A stretch of 64,000 bases of DNA from Crocodylus rhombifer (lineage: Eukaryota; Chordata; Crocodylia; Crocodylidae), in the NCBI GenBank assembly GCA_038503035.1, contig JAVSML010024699.1, positions 1,455,755 to 1,519,754 of the forward strand. The letters are read 5' to 3'. Below are positions 1 through 60,487 of this stretch, in pieces. The position numbers and the translations under genes are program-made. The notes beneath the pieces were generated by a model. That model was given only the letters and a program-made list of their open reading frames with translations, was not told the origin of the DNA and made no database searches. Within the stretch, counting starts at the first letter, position 1; the number at the start of each line of letters is the position of its first letter.

Positions 1-149
1 TTGTATTCAAGGCATGCAGGATGTATGCTACATGCTGTGAGTAGGGAATTAATTAGGATTCAAGAGACTTTCTTCAAGCCGTAATCATTTTAAAAAGACT
101 TGAAATAAGCATAGTTTTACTGAACACTTGGGTTTTTTCTGCCCAGGGT

Positions 150-845
150 TGTTACAGGATCTTTCAATAGTCCGGCTTACAGCAGATCATGCTTTGCGAT
201 GTTATAGGTGGTCAGGCTCAACTTTATTCACGAGGTGCAAAACAAAACAAAATCAATGGTGCTGTATCCACCAGTGACCACACACTCACCACGTCTCACG
301 TGCCCTAGTGACACGTGAGACTGCTGTTGTGTTCTGGCGAGGTGTTTCTGGGGTTGGTTGCCGGGATCAGGCAGGTCTGGCGTCCTCCCCTCCGGCTGGC
401 CGGGCCGAAGGTTGTTCCGAGTTCGAACAGATCTGCAAGTACGTTCCATCGGGCGCACAAAGACCCCAAAGTTCATAGTGCAATGTCTTTTATACCCTCA
501 GTGATGCAGGGCGGTCTAATTGCGTGTGGCGCTTCTTCATTGGCTCAGAGCGGTGACTGTCACATTACTGACAGACCCTGGACTTTCCTTTGAGAAACCC
601 TGTGTGGAAAATCTCAACCGCATGTTTCTTCTATACTGCCGCCCTAGAGTCTCTTATTCACTTAGCACCTGTTACATAAACACTATGCAAACCTCTAGCT
701 GATGTATGCAGACATGGCCACCTATTACAAAAGGTTATATAACACATAACAAATGCAAAATGATTACAAGGGTAAATGCTTTGGGATTCAAAAGTCCCAA
801 TTTTGGAAACTGGGCAGGGGGGAAATGGGATGATAAAACCTGTCA
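150..845 (-). mobile_element. Solo LTR of an endogenous retrovirus
   Basis: On the minus strand this reads like an LTR: TG start (TGACAGG at 845), TATAAAAG box at 487-494, AATAAAG polyadenylation signal at 223-228 about 265 nt downstream, and a CA end (CTGTAACA) at 150. The R-like part is GC-rich, as in many sauropsid LTRs. No gag or pol reading frame lies beside it, so it is probably a solo LTR. The exact ends are uncertain: flanks do not show a clean duplication, and the 3' end could lie at 140. Confidence 0.6.
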
Positions 846-1606
846 CCTAGTCTTGCTCATGTTATTCTTCAAGCATGAGAGTAGTAAGTATTTTAAAGGA
901 AATGTTTCCACTCAGGAGGAATACCCCAGGGAAAAGAGTTCCTGACTTACATAAATGTGAAGAAGTTATCCTCAGGGGAAATGTACTGCAGTTGCTGAAG
1001 CTTTTTCACCAATTAGAATCCTATCATAATGAAACACTGCAAAGCCATAGTTGATTAAAGTAAGTTGGCTTCAAGGCTGAACATCTAAAATTGCCAAGGT
1101 TGGGGGGTCTTAAACATTTAATAATGCCAAGGTTGGGTGGTGGGGGAGGCTTCTATTACTTCTTAAGGATTCTATTACTTCTTAAGAAAATACTTTGTTT
1201 TCTTTCCATTTATTTCCCAGTTGGTGGATCCTTAGACAAGTGATGGAGACAGGGCATTAAATAACATGCTGTAAACCTACTAGGAGGCCCCAAGTCAACC
1301 ACTGGCATGTTTTCATCCACTGCCAGAAGCAGTTCATTTAGTCAGTATCCTGTGACCCTACTTGGTGCTAGTTTGTTCAGGGGAAGGGATGCTAGAAATA
1401 AACTTTATAGGTGATCTAAGGCTTTATCGGTGATCTATGATGCTGCCACATACTAGGCTGATAAGCCATATTATCTTCCTGCTGCAGACAAAATGACTCC
1501 TCTGTTAGAATAAAAAATGCCATTTCTTATCAAACCCCTTTTTTGCAAGTGAACTTGAAAGCTAACCAAGACCACTTTGCCATTCCCCCCCCCTTTTTTT
1601 TAAATG
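846..1606. other. Non-coding stretch, nothing identified
   Basis: AT-rich sequence without a supported gene. A 17-bp direct repeat (TTCTATTACTTCTTAAG) occurs at 1151-1167 and 1170-1186, a recent local duplication. Confidence 0.5.
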
Positions 1607-1895
1607 CAGGGGTGTCAAATGCACCTGGCACCCTGGGCTGGATCTTGTATAGAGCAACCTCCACAGCCACTACAGCAGCAATGGTGACTGTAGAAGCAGC
1701 TGTGGCCACTTCAATAGCAGTGGGGCAAGCAACCACAGGCCAGGCCACTGCTTATGTGCCTGCTGCTAAAGGCTAGGGCCAAGGGGTCCCAGATTCCATG
1801 GCAGGCCACACTCATCCCTGGCTCTGTCCCCTATTTCCAGTAGGCCAGATTGATTAGATGTGGGTCTTGGGCTGTGTCTCTGGCACCCTTGCTTA
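1607..1895. mobile_element. Possible hAT-type non-autonomous element
   Basis: Begins CAGGGGTGTCAAATG, the terminal signature of several hAT MITEs, and a GC-rich body ends near CTGGCACCCTTG, a degraded inverse of that end. No matching 8-bp duplication, so boundaries are tentative. Confidence 0.4.
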
Positions 1896-2186
1896 GTGGC
1901 ACCGCTACAAATAGCCACGTGGAACCACTGCAGCATGACCTGGAGCCGGACCTGGAGCAGAGGTGAGAGCAGCAGAGGCAGCAGCAGCTGATTCCCCTAA
2001 GGTAAGTGGGGCGGAAGGACCGACGCAGCTGAGCCGGCTCCGGAGGGGTAGCCCCCCGGATCCCTCTTAGCTGAGCCGGTAGGGAGCCGCACGAACAGGC
2101 ACGGTCTGTAAGAGCGCGGTGGCGTTTGCACCGGCGTTCGCACCGGAGGGGGAGCAGGAGAGGCCTAGAGGCTGACTCCTTCTAGC

Positions 2187-3284
2187 GTGGGGCAGAGGAC
2201 CCGAACTCAGCTAGAAACTCAGCAACTCCTACAATGGTGTCGACACAGAATGCTGCCAGGGCCCCTGCGACCTTCCCGGGGCTTGTCTGAGGCCTCCATC
2301 CAAACGCAGCCCATGGTGGGGCTGGCATCCCCCAACTCCCTGGCCTGCGGGAGTTGCCCAGTGAGGCTTGGGGGGGCAGGGACCGGGGACCCCCACACCC
2401 ATCCTGCAGGCGCCCGCCTTAGGGCCCTGGAGGCGCAGGTGAGGGAGCTCCAGGAGGAGGTTAGCAGGCTGAGGGGAATCCGAGAGGCAGAGGAGGAAAT
2501 TGACAGGTGTTTTCTTTCCCTGCAGGGTTGTGCGACCAAGGAGGATGCACCTCAAGAAGAGCCCTCCACTGCTAAGTGGCAGACGGTCACCTCCCATGCC
2601 AGGGCTGCTTGAGACACAGCAGCACCAGTTCCTCCAGTCTGGCTGGAGAACAGGTACGAAGCCCTGGCAGCCCAGGAGGAGGAGGAAGTAGAGGATGAAA
2701 CTGGGGAGGAGGCAACTCCACACTCCCTGCGTTCCACGCAAGCTGAAGGAAGCAAGGCGGCCAGGAGGAGGAAGCGTTGCGCAATTGTTATTGGTGACTC
2801 CATCCTGAGAGGTACGGAGGGCCCCATCTGTTGCCTGGACCCCTTGGCATGCGAGGTCTACTGCCTACCTGGAGCGAGGATTCAGGATGTGACAGGGATG
2901 CTCCAAACCGTAATCCAGTCCACTGATTATTACCCCATGGTCCTAGTCCATGTGGGCACTAATGATGTGGCCAGGAGGAGCCCTGATCGCCTGATGGCAG
3001 ACTACCACGCTCTGGGGTGCGTGCTGAAGGAGATGGGAGCACAGGTGGTTTTCTCTTCTATCCTGCCAGTGAGTGGACGAGGCAGACGGCATGAAACGTG
3101 CATCGCGGAGACCAACTGGCGGCTACAGGAATGGTGCTTCGAGGCGGGCTTTGGCTCCCTCAGCCATGACTGGCACATCACAGTGAGAGACATGCTGGGA
3201 TGGGACAGGCTCCACCTTTCCCCTAAAGGTAAGCGTGTGTTCTCTTCTAGGCAGGCAGACCTACTCCGGTGGGCTTTAAACTAG
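2187..3284 (+). pseudogene. CR1 ORF1 (coiled coil plus SGNH esterase), one in-frame stop
   Basis: A single frame runs from about 2187 to the TAA at 3284, broken only by TGA at 2610-2612. The first part holds a Cys-containing patch and a heptad-like coiled coil (LRALEAQVRELQEEVSRLR). The second part is the SGNH/esterase domain of CR1 ORF1: block I VIGDSILRG at 2787-2813, block III HVGTNDV, and block V WDRLHLS, so Ser, Asp and His of the triad are all present. The native start is unclear because the frame opens at GTG with no nearby ATG. ORF1 products bind nucleic acid and assist retrotransposition (family knowledge). Confidence 0.88.
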
Positions 3285-5950
3285 GCTCGTCAGGGGAAGG
3301 GGTAGATGAGGGTGGAGGAAACATCAGACTGCCAGACCAAACAGCACCCACAACTACAGCCCAGCCCAGACCACCAAGCGAAGCAAATAAACAGGTAAGA
3401 GATAGGGGCCAGGGTAACGCTGGGACTAGGGGGTCAGTACACACATCCATCTGCCTCAAATGCCTCTACACAAACGCTCATAGTATGGGTAACAAGCAGG
3501 AGGAACTCACCCTCCTGCTGGCTGACACCAGCCCGGACGTAGTGGGGATTACAGAAACGTGGTGGGACGCAACGCATGATTGGGCGGTGAATGTCAAGGG
3601 CTATAGGCTGTACAGGAGGGACAGGATAGGAAAGAGAGGTGGGGGCGTGGCTCTCTATATTAAGGAGGAATACACATCCTGGTCAATTAGCAAGGAGTCA
3701 GGGGAGGGGCACTCTGAAGTGCTTTGGGTTAGAGTACAAGGCAGTTGAGGGGAAAGAGACTTAACAGTGGGAGTCTACTACAGACCTCCCAATGAGGGAG
3801 ATGAGCTTGACCAGGATTTCTTGGGTCAGCTCACAGAGGTAGTGAAGGCTAAGGATCTGGTTGTCATGGGGGACCTGAACTTCCCGGACATCTGCTGGGA
3901 AGAGCAGTCAGCCAGGTCTGAACGCTCCCGCAGGTTCTTAGACAGAGTGCAGGACCTCCATCTAACCCAGGAGATGCACAGCCCCACCAGGGGGGACGCC
4001 TTGTTGGACCTAGTGCTGGCCACGGGTGATGACCTGGTGAGGGGGCTGCGGGTGCTTGACCACCTGGGCAACAGCGATCATCGCCTGCTGGAATTCACCA
4101 TCCAGCGCAAGGTGACAAAGGCATGCAGTAAGGCAGTGGCCCTAGATTTTAAGAGGGCAAACTTCAATGAGCTAAGGAGGATAGTTGGAGAAGCGCTGAG
4201 GTCCCGGAGGGGAGGGGAGCCAGGTATCCAAGGAGAGTGGTCGCTCCTTAAGGAGACGATCCTCCAAGCCCAAAGGAAGGTAATCCCAACGAGGATCAAA
4301 AGGGAGCAGGAGAGCACACAAGCCTCCATGGCTCACCAAAAGCATCCGGGAATGTCTCCTTGCTAAAAAGGAGGTTTACACCCAATGAAAAGAAGGGGTC
4401 ATCTCCAGGGAGGACTATTCTGCAGTTGCTCAGGGATGTAGGGGTGTAGTTAGGAAGGCCAAGGCGGAGATGGAACTGGGACTAGCTTCCCAGATTAAGG
4501 ACAATAAGTCTTTTTTTAAATACACAGGAGGTAAAAAGAAGGTCCCGGGTAACGTGGGGCCCTTGCAGGACGCGTTGGGAAACTTGGTCGTCACACCAGA
4601 CGACAAAGCTAACATGTTTAACGATTTCTTTGCCACCGTCTTCCTAAGAAGGGACCAGAACAGCCACCTCCCTGCCACCTCGGGCCCCGGGGGAGGCACA
4701 CCTGGGCCACGGGTTAGCGAGGATTTAGTTAGGGAGCTTCTGGAGGGGTTGGACGTATTCAAGTCAGCCGGCCCGGATGATCTCCACCCTAGAGTTCTAA
4801 AGGAACTGACCGAGGTCATTGCAAGTCCTCTGGCATGGCTTTACGAGCACTCATGGTGCTCTGGAGAGGTACCGGAAGACTGGGAGAGGGCCAACATGGT
4901 TCCCATCTTCAAAAAAGGGAGGAAGGAGGATCTGGGAAACTATAAGCCGGTTAGTCTTACCTCGATCCTAGGCAAGCTGTTTGAGAAAATTATGCTGGCA
5001 CACATCCAGGAGGGGCCAGCAGGAGACTGCATGCTTAGGGGCAACCAGCATGGGTTCATCAGTGGCAGGTCCTGTCAGACCACCCTGGTGGCCTTTTACG
5101 ATCAGATCACCAGATCATTAGATGCAGAGGTAGCAGTGGATATAGTCTTCCTGGACTTCCGGAAGGCTTTTGACACTCTCTCTCACCCCGTTCTCATTAA
5201 GAAACTGGGGGGCTGTGGTGTAGACACCCACACAGTCAAATGGGTCGCCAACTGGTTGGTGGGCCACACCCAGAGGGTGGTAGTGGATGGGTCCTTCTCA
5301 ACCTGCGAGGATGTGGGCAGTGGGGTTCTGCAGGGCTCGGTCCTCGGGTCCGCACTGTTCAACATCTTCATCAGTGATTTGGACGAGGGGGTAAAAAGCA
5401 CCCTGTTCAAATTTGCTGATGACACTAAGATGTGGGGGGACGTGGGCACACTGGAAGGATGCAACAGGCTATAATCAGACCTAGACAGGTTACAAGGGTG
5501 GGCGGACGAGAATAGGATGAGCTTCAACACAGACAAGTGCAAGGTGATGCACCTCAGGAGGAACAACCGGCACCATACCTACAGGTTGGGGAACTCCCCT
5601 CTTGTCAGCACGGAGGCGGAAAAGAATCTTGGAGTCATCATTGACTCCAAGATGAACATGGGTCGGCAGTGTGGGGAGGCAGTTAGGAAGGCCAACTGTA
5701 CCTTGTCATGCATCCACAGATGCATTTCAAGCAAGTCAAAAGAGGTGATCCTCCCCCTCTATGTGACACTGGTCAGGCTGCAGTTGGAGTACTGCATCCA
5801 GTTCTGGGCGCCACACTTCAAGAGGGATGTTGACAGCATGGAGAGGGTCCAGAGGAGGGCCACCTGCATGATCGGGACAGCAGGGCAGGCCCTATGAGGA
5901 GAGGCTACGGGACCTGAACCTGTTCAGCCTCCAAAAGAGAAGGCTGAGTG
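3269..5950 (+). pseudogene. CR1 ORF2 (AP endonuclease plus reverse transcriptase), degraded
   Basis: The endonuclease part has NAHSMGNKQEEL, ITETWWD, YYRPPN, MGDLNFPDICW and SDHRLLEF. The reverse transcriptase part has FKKGRKEDLGNYKPVSLTS, FLDFRKAFDTLSHPVL, GVLQGSVLGSALFNIFISD and the catalytic FADDTK. It is broken by TGA at 3746-3748, a one-base frameshift near 4310-4325, TGA around 4386, TAA at 5472-5474 (Gln codon context), and a frameshift near 5885-5895. With five lesions it cannot encode an active protein. Its start overlaps the end of ORF1 by about 15 nt in another frame. Confidence 0.92.
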
Positions 5951-6185
5951 GGGATCTTGTGGCCTGTTATAAACTAGTCAGGGGGGGGATCAGCAGGCAT
6001 TGGGGGAATCACTGTTCCTCCGAGCACCAAGGGATGTGGTGCAGGCTCCTACCCTGGGGGTTTTTAAGAGGAGGTTAGATGAACACCTTGCTGGGGTTGT
6101 TTGACCCCAGTACTCTTTCCTGCCATGACAGGGGGTCGGACTAGGTGATCTGTTCAGGTCCCTTCCAACCCTAGAAACTATGAAA

Positions 6186-9100
6186 AAGTAAAAACTAGCC
6201 TAAACTAAATCATCAGATCTGGAAATGACCCCATATAAATCATAATCTATCCAACTTGTTTTAAGTAGTTGTCTTACAATTCCAGTCAATCTATTTTCTT
6301 GCATTTTCCTTTAAGATCCAGATCACATACCATGTTCTTTGTACATGTAAAATACACGTGCCCAAAGATTTAGTGTTAGAAATGGTTCTTGTCACTGAAA
6401 TAACATTGTCCTTAGGATTCAGCTACACTGATATACCACGCTGGGAAAACAGTCATATGAAATGAATAGAAGACAAGTACATGGAATCAGTTTTGAAGTG
6501 GATGAAGAGCTAGAATGTTAGAGAGGTACACTTTGTTGACAGACACTAGGATGATGTTAATGTTTTTTCCTCATAAATACAGACATAATTACACTCATCA
6601 GAAAACAGGTGAGAGAGAGGCTTAGGAATTAAAGGTTTAAAATCACAGACATTTCCCAAAGAGGGAGGCAGTTAGTGGCAAAGGTTGACTTTAAAGGTCA
6701 AACACATTCTGATCTAATTAAGCTGATGTTGATTTTATATGCAACATTTTAGAGGACTATTTAAGAAAAATGTTCAAATTGTTTAATTTGATCAAAATTA
6801 TTTCCAAAAAGTTTTAAAAAATGTCAGTTATTTCAAAAAATTAATTCTGCCAAACATGTCAAGTATAGCAAGATAATATTTTACCCACCTATTTTGCTGC
6901 ACTTTATAGAGATGGGCATTCTGCAGGTGGGGGAAAAAGTTAATGATTATCTTAAATGAAGTTGGTATCAGAGTTGAAATACAATCCTGATCTAAGTTTC
7001 AGTGCTGTGCTCTCACTTTAAGTAATAGTATCTTCACTGATAAGCTGTTAGGAATTACATGCACACTTAGGCTTTATGACACTCTCTGATTTTTGAAGAT
7101 CTTGAGAATAAAATGAGGGAAAATAATAAAAAAGCCTTGGTTAATCATTTTAATTTGTACACAACTTACGTTTACAATTTTCACTATTCAAGATTTGGTA
7201 TAAAATAAGATACAATATGCAAGGTTTTCAAATGAGACAAATGCATATCAAACTATCTAAGTTTACAAGACATTATGAAGCTTTATCTTAAAAATACCTT
7301 CAGCAAAATAAACTCCCATTCTGTCATTCAGTCAGCATTAAAAAATATGATTATAGAAATATACAATTAAAAAAAAAAAAAAAAAAATCAGGGTGAGCAG
7401 TATTGATCAGTCAGTAACTTTCAAAACCTGATATTCTGTACATGAGTTTACACACAAGACCAACATAGAAGTCTTGAAAACTATTAATATAAAATTGAAG
7501 TACAACAATATGGTGAACGTAACTCCTGACAAGCGTTCTTCCATTCAGAATGTGCATCTCTTCATACAAATCAGAGGTTTATATTTTTCATCTAACTTTA
7601 AAAACAGCAGCACTTCCATATTATAGTCAGGGCATCAGGTCAAGATCTGACAGAAAATTCAGTATGCATCACTGACACTGTAATGCAAATCGACTTGCTC
7701 TATAAACAAAGTATTTACTATATGCTTTTAGTATGATTCTTCCTGGATTTCTCAATCTTGGGGAATAAAAACCCCTTAAAAACCCACAAACAAGAAAAGC
7801 AAGAAGAGAACACTAATTCAGTACAACTCCATAATAGGAGGAATAACCTACTTAGCAGTCATACTTATTTTAAAGTCTCCAATGCATCCATTCTATATGT
7901 ACATTTTATTTGGCACACTATTTCACAAGTCAATGGCCCTTTGGAAACGAAAGACTCCTTTATCCATCCCCATCTTTTAGAGTCATATGCTAAGACAACT
8001 TTGGTATGTATGGTGCAAATGTAAGGCCAAATATCAAACCAAGTACAAACTAAATATTAAATAAATGGGATATGACAGTCATTATATAATAAGGCTGGTC
8101 TGAGTGTGCAAATGCAAAGCGCCAGTGGCACTCACATGTTTCTTCGTAACAGTAAGATGTAGAGATGGAAAAAGATGGAAACCTAAAACATACATATTAA
8201 CAAAAATGCAAAACTTCATTTATTTTCACTGTATGCAACAAGCATTTGTGACTGATGATTTTTCAGTCAAATATTTTTTTTTAAAACATCAAAAATGTAA
8301 AAAATAAAAAAAGTTGAAAGCGCTTAATTTTATTTGTTTAAAAAAGTCCAATTCTAAAATCTGTTGAAATTTTATTTGGTGGGATTCTTTAGAACAAAAG
8401 AGCTTGACTACTTGCAGGTAAAACATATACAACTTGGTTTTTGCCAACATGTAACTAACCTACACCTATTAAAAAGTATTATCCTGGGGCTCTGATGTAA
8501 TCCAAGTGATTTGCTTGATCTTTTGTTCTGCATCCAGTATTTGCCAACAACAAGTATAAAAAGGAGACACCATTTCTACTTCACTCCCTAACCCCAAAGC
8601 AGAAAAAAAACTATGGTCATTATGACGATGACCATAAAAATGTACATAAAAGATTAAAATACCTAAAAAGCAAAGAAATGGCTACGCAGGTGGCAAGCCA
8701 AAGACTTTATAGTTCACTCCCAAATCCTACAAATTCTAATTTAGTCCCATCGCATTCTCCCATGTTTTCACACTTTTGATTTGTTTCATCCACCTATTAA
8801 AGTCACTCAAATTTAAATTGTGAGGTCACTGAAGCAAGGCCTTTACTTTTCAGTACATGTTCTCATTTGTGGCTGCACCTACTGCCTGTCTTGATAGTAG
8901 GTTAGCTGACAAGCAACACTCAAGTGGCTGTAGTTGCATATGGCAGAGAATCACGTTTTAGCTGCGTTTCCAGTGTTTACACTAGGTATTGGCTAGTCAA
9001 GGCTTGGGATTTTGACTTGAGTGTGCTAAATGCTCCAACTGGGACTTAAACCCAAAGGTTCCTGCGTAGGGTCTTGCCCTTCCAGGTCATAGTCTGATCT

Positions 9101-10149
9101 ATTACATTTGGGAGCAGGAAGGAATTTTACACCATGGTCAGACTGGTACAGACTGATGATTTTTGCCTTCTAGCAGGGGACATGGTCCTCTTCCTCTCAT
9201 CTCTCAAGTGCATTTTAACAGGCCTTGCAGCTGCAGGACACTGACTCCCATTGTTCCTTTGCTTGACTTGGCAGGTTGGGGTGTCTTTGGGCAATATACA
9301 TTGTAGTCAATTGTGTAGTTTTAGGAATAAGTTAGAAAAGGACTTGCACTGGATAGTTTCAACAGGGATGACCTGCCTTGAGCAGGTGGCTAGACAGGAT
9401 GATCTACTGAGATCCCTCCCAGCCCTACTTTTCTATGACTCTTCTTTGACTGAACTGCTATTGGGTGATTGATGTCTACCTGCAGGTCAGATAAGAGAGG
9501 TTTGGGGGAGCTGCTCTTCCTTCTCTCATGGAAGGAGGCCCACAACAAGTGCTTTGGTTTAAAAATTGCAGGGCGTAACTCAAAGACGTCACTCTTTCAA
9601 TTCAGGAGCATGTATATGTATTTTTTCTGCAAGTCACCTACATACTAAATCACAGTTTAGACACCCACGATCTCCTGGATGGGGGACAATGACTAAGTAT
9701 TCCTAAAATAAAAGCAAACATTTCTTTTTGCTAGTAGACCCCTTTGGTTTAAAACCCTAGTCGACTTATTCTCTTTCTTCCCATGTCTTCCCTCAAAAAG
9801 TTAGTAAGGCTCTATTTTCCCAGGGAGTAAGTGTGCCTCAGCCCCGCACTGCCAATTAAGTTTGAAATATAATATAAAATAGGATATACTGCCACTTCTC
9901 TGAGGACAGTGCTGTACAAAGCACAGGAGGGAGGCTAGATAATTTAAAGGGAGTTAAAGGGTTTTCTCCAGCCCCCTCCTTTTTTTTTTTTTTTTTTTCT
10001 CTCTCCAAGCTTCTTTATTTTACTCTACATTTCAAACTTTTTTGCTCTTCTATTCGCTTTGTATTCAAATGAACAAATTTAAAGTTCAAGTACTTGGGAG
10101 GTATTTCTTGCAACTAAAAATTACTGTATTCTGGGCTAACAGTCTGTAG
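6186..10149. other. AT-rich non-coding region downstream of CDC14B
   Basis: No gene found on either strand. Contains A/T homopolymers (A-run at 7370-7387, T-run at 9980-9998) and a LINE-type tail (9050-9470). Part may be distal CDC14B 3' UTR if a late polyadenylation site is used. Confidence 0.45.
9050..9470 (+). mobile_element. CR1/L3-type LINE 3' tail fragment
   Basis: Contains GGAGCAGGAAGGAATTTT, TTTTTGCCTTC and, at the end, GGATGATCTACTGAGATCCC then CAGCCCTACTTTTCTATGA, the diverged 3' end of a CR1/L3-like element. The same family recurs around the hAT insertion at 24.74-25.26 kb. Confidence 0.55.
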
Positions 10150-11984
10150 CCTTTACCGAGCAATTTTATTCAAGCCACCATACAGTTGTTTGTTGGAATG
10201 CAGGTAACACCCTCAAATTGCCATTAGGTATTTTTTTAATTTTAAAATTAAAAAAAAAGGGAGATTCATTCAGAACTAGGCACTGAATTTTACCTGTTTA
10301 CAATACAAAAGGAACCTTCTGTCCCTCTCAAAATCAATATGTATTCATTCAATTAAAACAAATGTCTGTCACTGACTAATAATTCAAACCTCCCCGCAAC
10401 ACATTTACAAAAAAACAATAAACAAGTGTGTTCTTTTACTCCTGACTATGCAGCAGGCAGATCTATTCTGAGGGTTGTGTGGGTGTCAAATGTGAAGTTG
10501 GCAGACAAGGATACAGCGGAAAAAAATAGCTGTCAAATCTAACAGGACAAAGGTGGTGAAGAAAATAAAAAAGTCTTTAAGTTTTGAAAAAAAATAGTAT
10601 TGTAAAAGGAAGAAATGATATTTCAAACCCTAGACAGATTCCCTTTAAAAAAAATTACCATGGCACTAAATAGATAATTAGATATCTAGCATTTCTTTTA
10701 AAAAATATATATGTGGATGTTTTAAAAAACACTGTAACCTCAAACTAACATTTCTAATTACACCTGCCCCTGAGTCCCACTGCTCATTTCAGTGGTTTTA
10801 TAAATACATATTCCTATTTCAAGTCTCTTTCTCTCTCTCTCCAGCCCCCACCATTATTGCATGAAAGAAAATGACTAAACCAGGGAATTAGTGACAATGA
10901 CCAGAAAGTGTGGTCGAATACGCAAAGATGTAAGAAAAATTCTCTCATCTTTCAGGTATGTTATTCTTAAGTGTTACATGCAGCACTAGTAGGTAAAATA
11001 ATTCAGGCCGCAGTGTGGTTTTAAACATTGATGGTACTTCTTTATATTAAACTCTGGTAGGAAATATACCCGATTCAAGCAAATACTATCGGTTAAAAGA
11101 GCCACTGCATTCTGAGCAACTTAAAAGCTATTAACTGCTTAAATAGCATTAGCTTTTAATTAGGTTCTTTAAAAAAGAAATCCTTGGAAATAAAGCACTC
11201 TTTGGTGGACAGTAATTAGTCTGTGTACTTACAATTGCAGCTTCATAAAAAAATCAATACAAAATAAGAAAGGAAAGCCAATCAACACGAGAGTACCTTA
11301 TTATGAGAATAAAAGACTACCTTTCCAAGCTTAGTCTCTAACTGGAGACTTGAGGCTGACTTGGATGGGCAACAGTGAATTAAAAGCCTTACCATGTCTT
11401 CACTTTTTATGGTGGCCAGCAGCTAAGTGATTGCCATCACAATTTATACACATGCATCATATGGACTAGCAGGCTCTCTTTATAATAGAGAACTTAAATA
11501 TTTACACCTGAGTCTAAATTTACAATTATATTTTAAAACATTTGAGTAAATGTTTAGAATTAAAAAGCTTGATTAGATAGCTTTCTACCAGTCCGTTTCT
11601 TCCACAAATAAGAAGCTTTCTGCTAAATCTTTACTGCAAAACAAAGCCAAAGCATCTTCTTCCTAAACTGCATCAAGTCCCATAGCGATATCCCTTTTTT
11701 CCTCCTCCATGTCCTCTTCAGCTCTAGTTGCTTATTTTTAATTTAACGCAACACTGTCCTAGTCCTTGGGATGGAATGACTGCTGAAATGATAAAAACAT
11801 GTTTAAAAAATCAAAATCAAAATGTGCACTCCAAAAACCAAAGCAAGCACAGAAATATTTCAAACAAACATTTCTGCCCATGTAAATTAAGCAAAGCACA
11901 TTTCAAAGAAAAAAAAAACTGTAAAGACTTGGATACATTCAGAGACAATGCAGTATCAATTATAAAGAAATCACACTGGTCTGA
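10150..11984 (-). other. CDC14B: Putative CDC14B 3' UTR (minimum extent)
   Basis: Follows the TAA of exon 14 on the minus strand. AT-rich with no coding signal. The first canonical AATAAA on this strand that I found is at 10165-10170, with another at 10014-10019 and more further down (around 8330). The true cleavage site cannot be chosen from sequence alone. Confidence 0.4.
10165..10170 (-). terminator. Candidate polyadenylation signal AATAAA
   Basis: Minus-strand AATAAA about 1.8 kb past the CDC14B stop codon. No confirming evidence for use; a second copy at 10014-10019 is an equal candidate. Confidence 0.3.
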
Positions 11985-60115
<48,131 letters not shown>

Positions 60116-60487
60116 GCTCCCCGCGCATCTGCCGGACCCCGGATCCCACCGGCCACAGGAGGGCGGCGCTTCCCCCCGGCCCACTCCCCTCTCGGCGCAG
60201 CAGCGGCTGGCGGGAGTGGCCGGGCCCTGCCTCGAGCGGCGCCTCAGGGGAGAGGGCGGCACAGGCCGGGCCGACGGCCTCCCCCGACTCCCGACCGGAC
60301 GCGAGGTGCCCTTTCCCCGCACTGCTGGGACCAGGCGGGCCCGAGCCCAACGCGGAGACCGCTCCCAGTCCCTCCGACAGCGGCGCCCGGGAGGAAACTT
60401 GTGCAGAGCCGCCACCAGCCGCCTCCCCCGCGGCCCGCCCGCCGCGCGCTCCACGCCCGCCCGCCCGCAAGAGGACAAGTGAGGTTT

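Larger units (their letters stand above)
1920..6185 (+). mobile_element. Near full-length CR1 LINE (non-LTR retrotransposon)
   Basis: About 4.3 kb: a GC-rich 5' UTR (from roughly 1.92 kb, start imprecise), ORF1 (2187-3284), ORF2 (3269-about 5.95 kb), and a 3' UTR ending GGTCGGACTAGGTGATCTG...CCCTAGAAACTATGAAA near 6185, the usual CR1 tail. The same tail occurs in minus orientation at 33841, at roughly 90% identity by eye, so this subfamily has several copies. Both ORFs are inactivated. No target duplication is visible, as usual for CR1. Its position is beyond the 3' end of CDC14B and in opposite orientation. Confidence 0.93.

Noticed and set aside
2844..3284. A stand-alone host SGNH hydrolase gene
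   Set aside because: The frame is continuous with coiled-coil ORF1 sequence upstream and directly precedes a CR1 endonuclease/reverse transcriptase; it is the esterase domain of CR1 ORF1.
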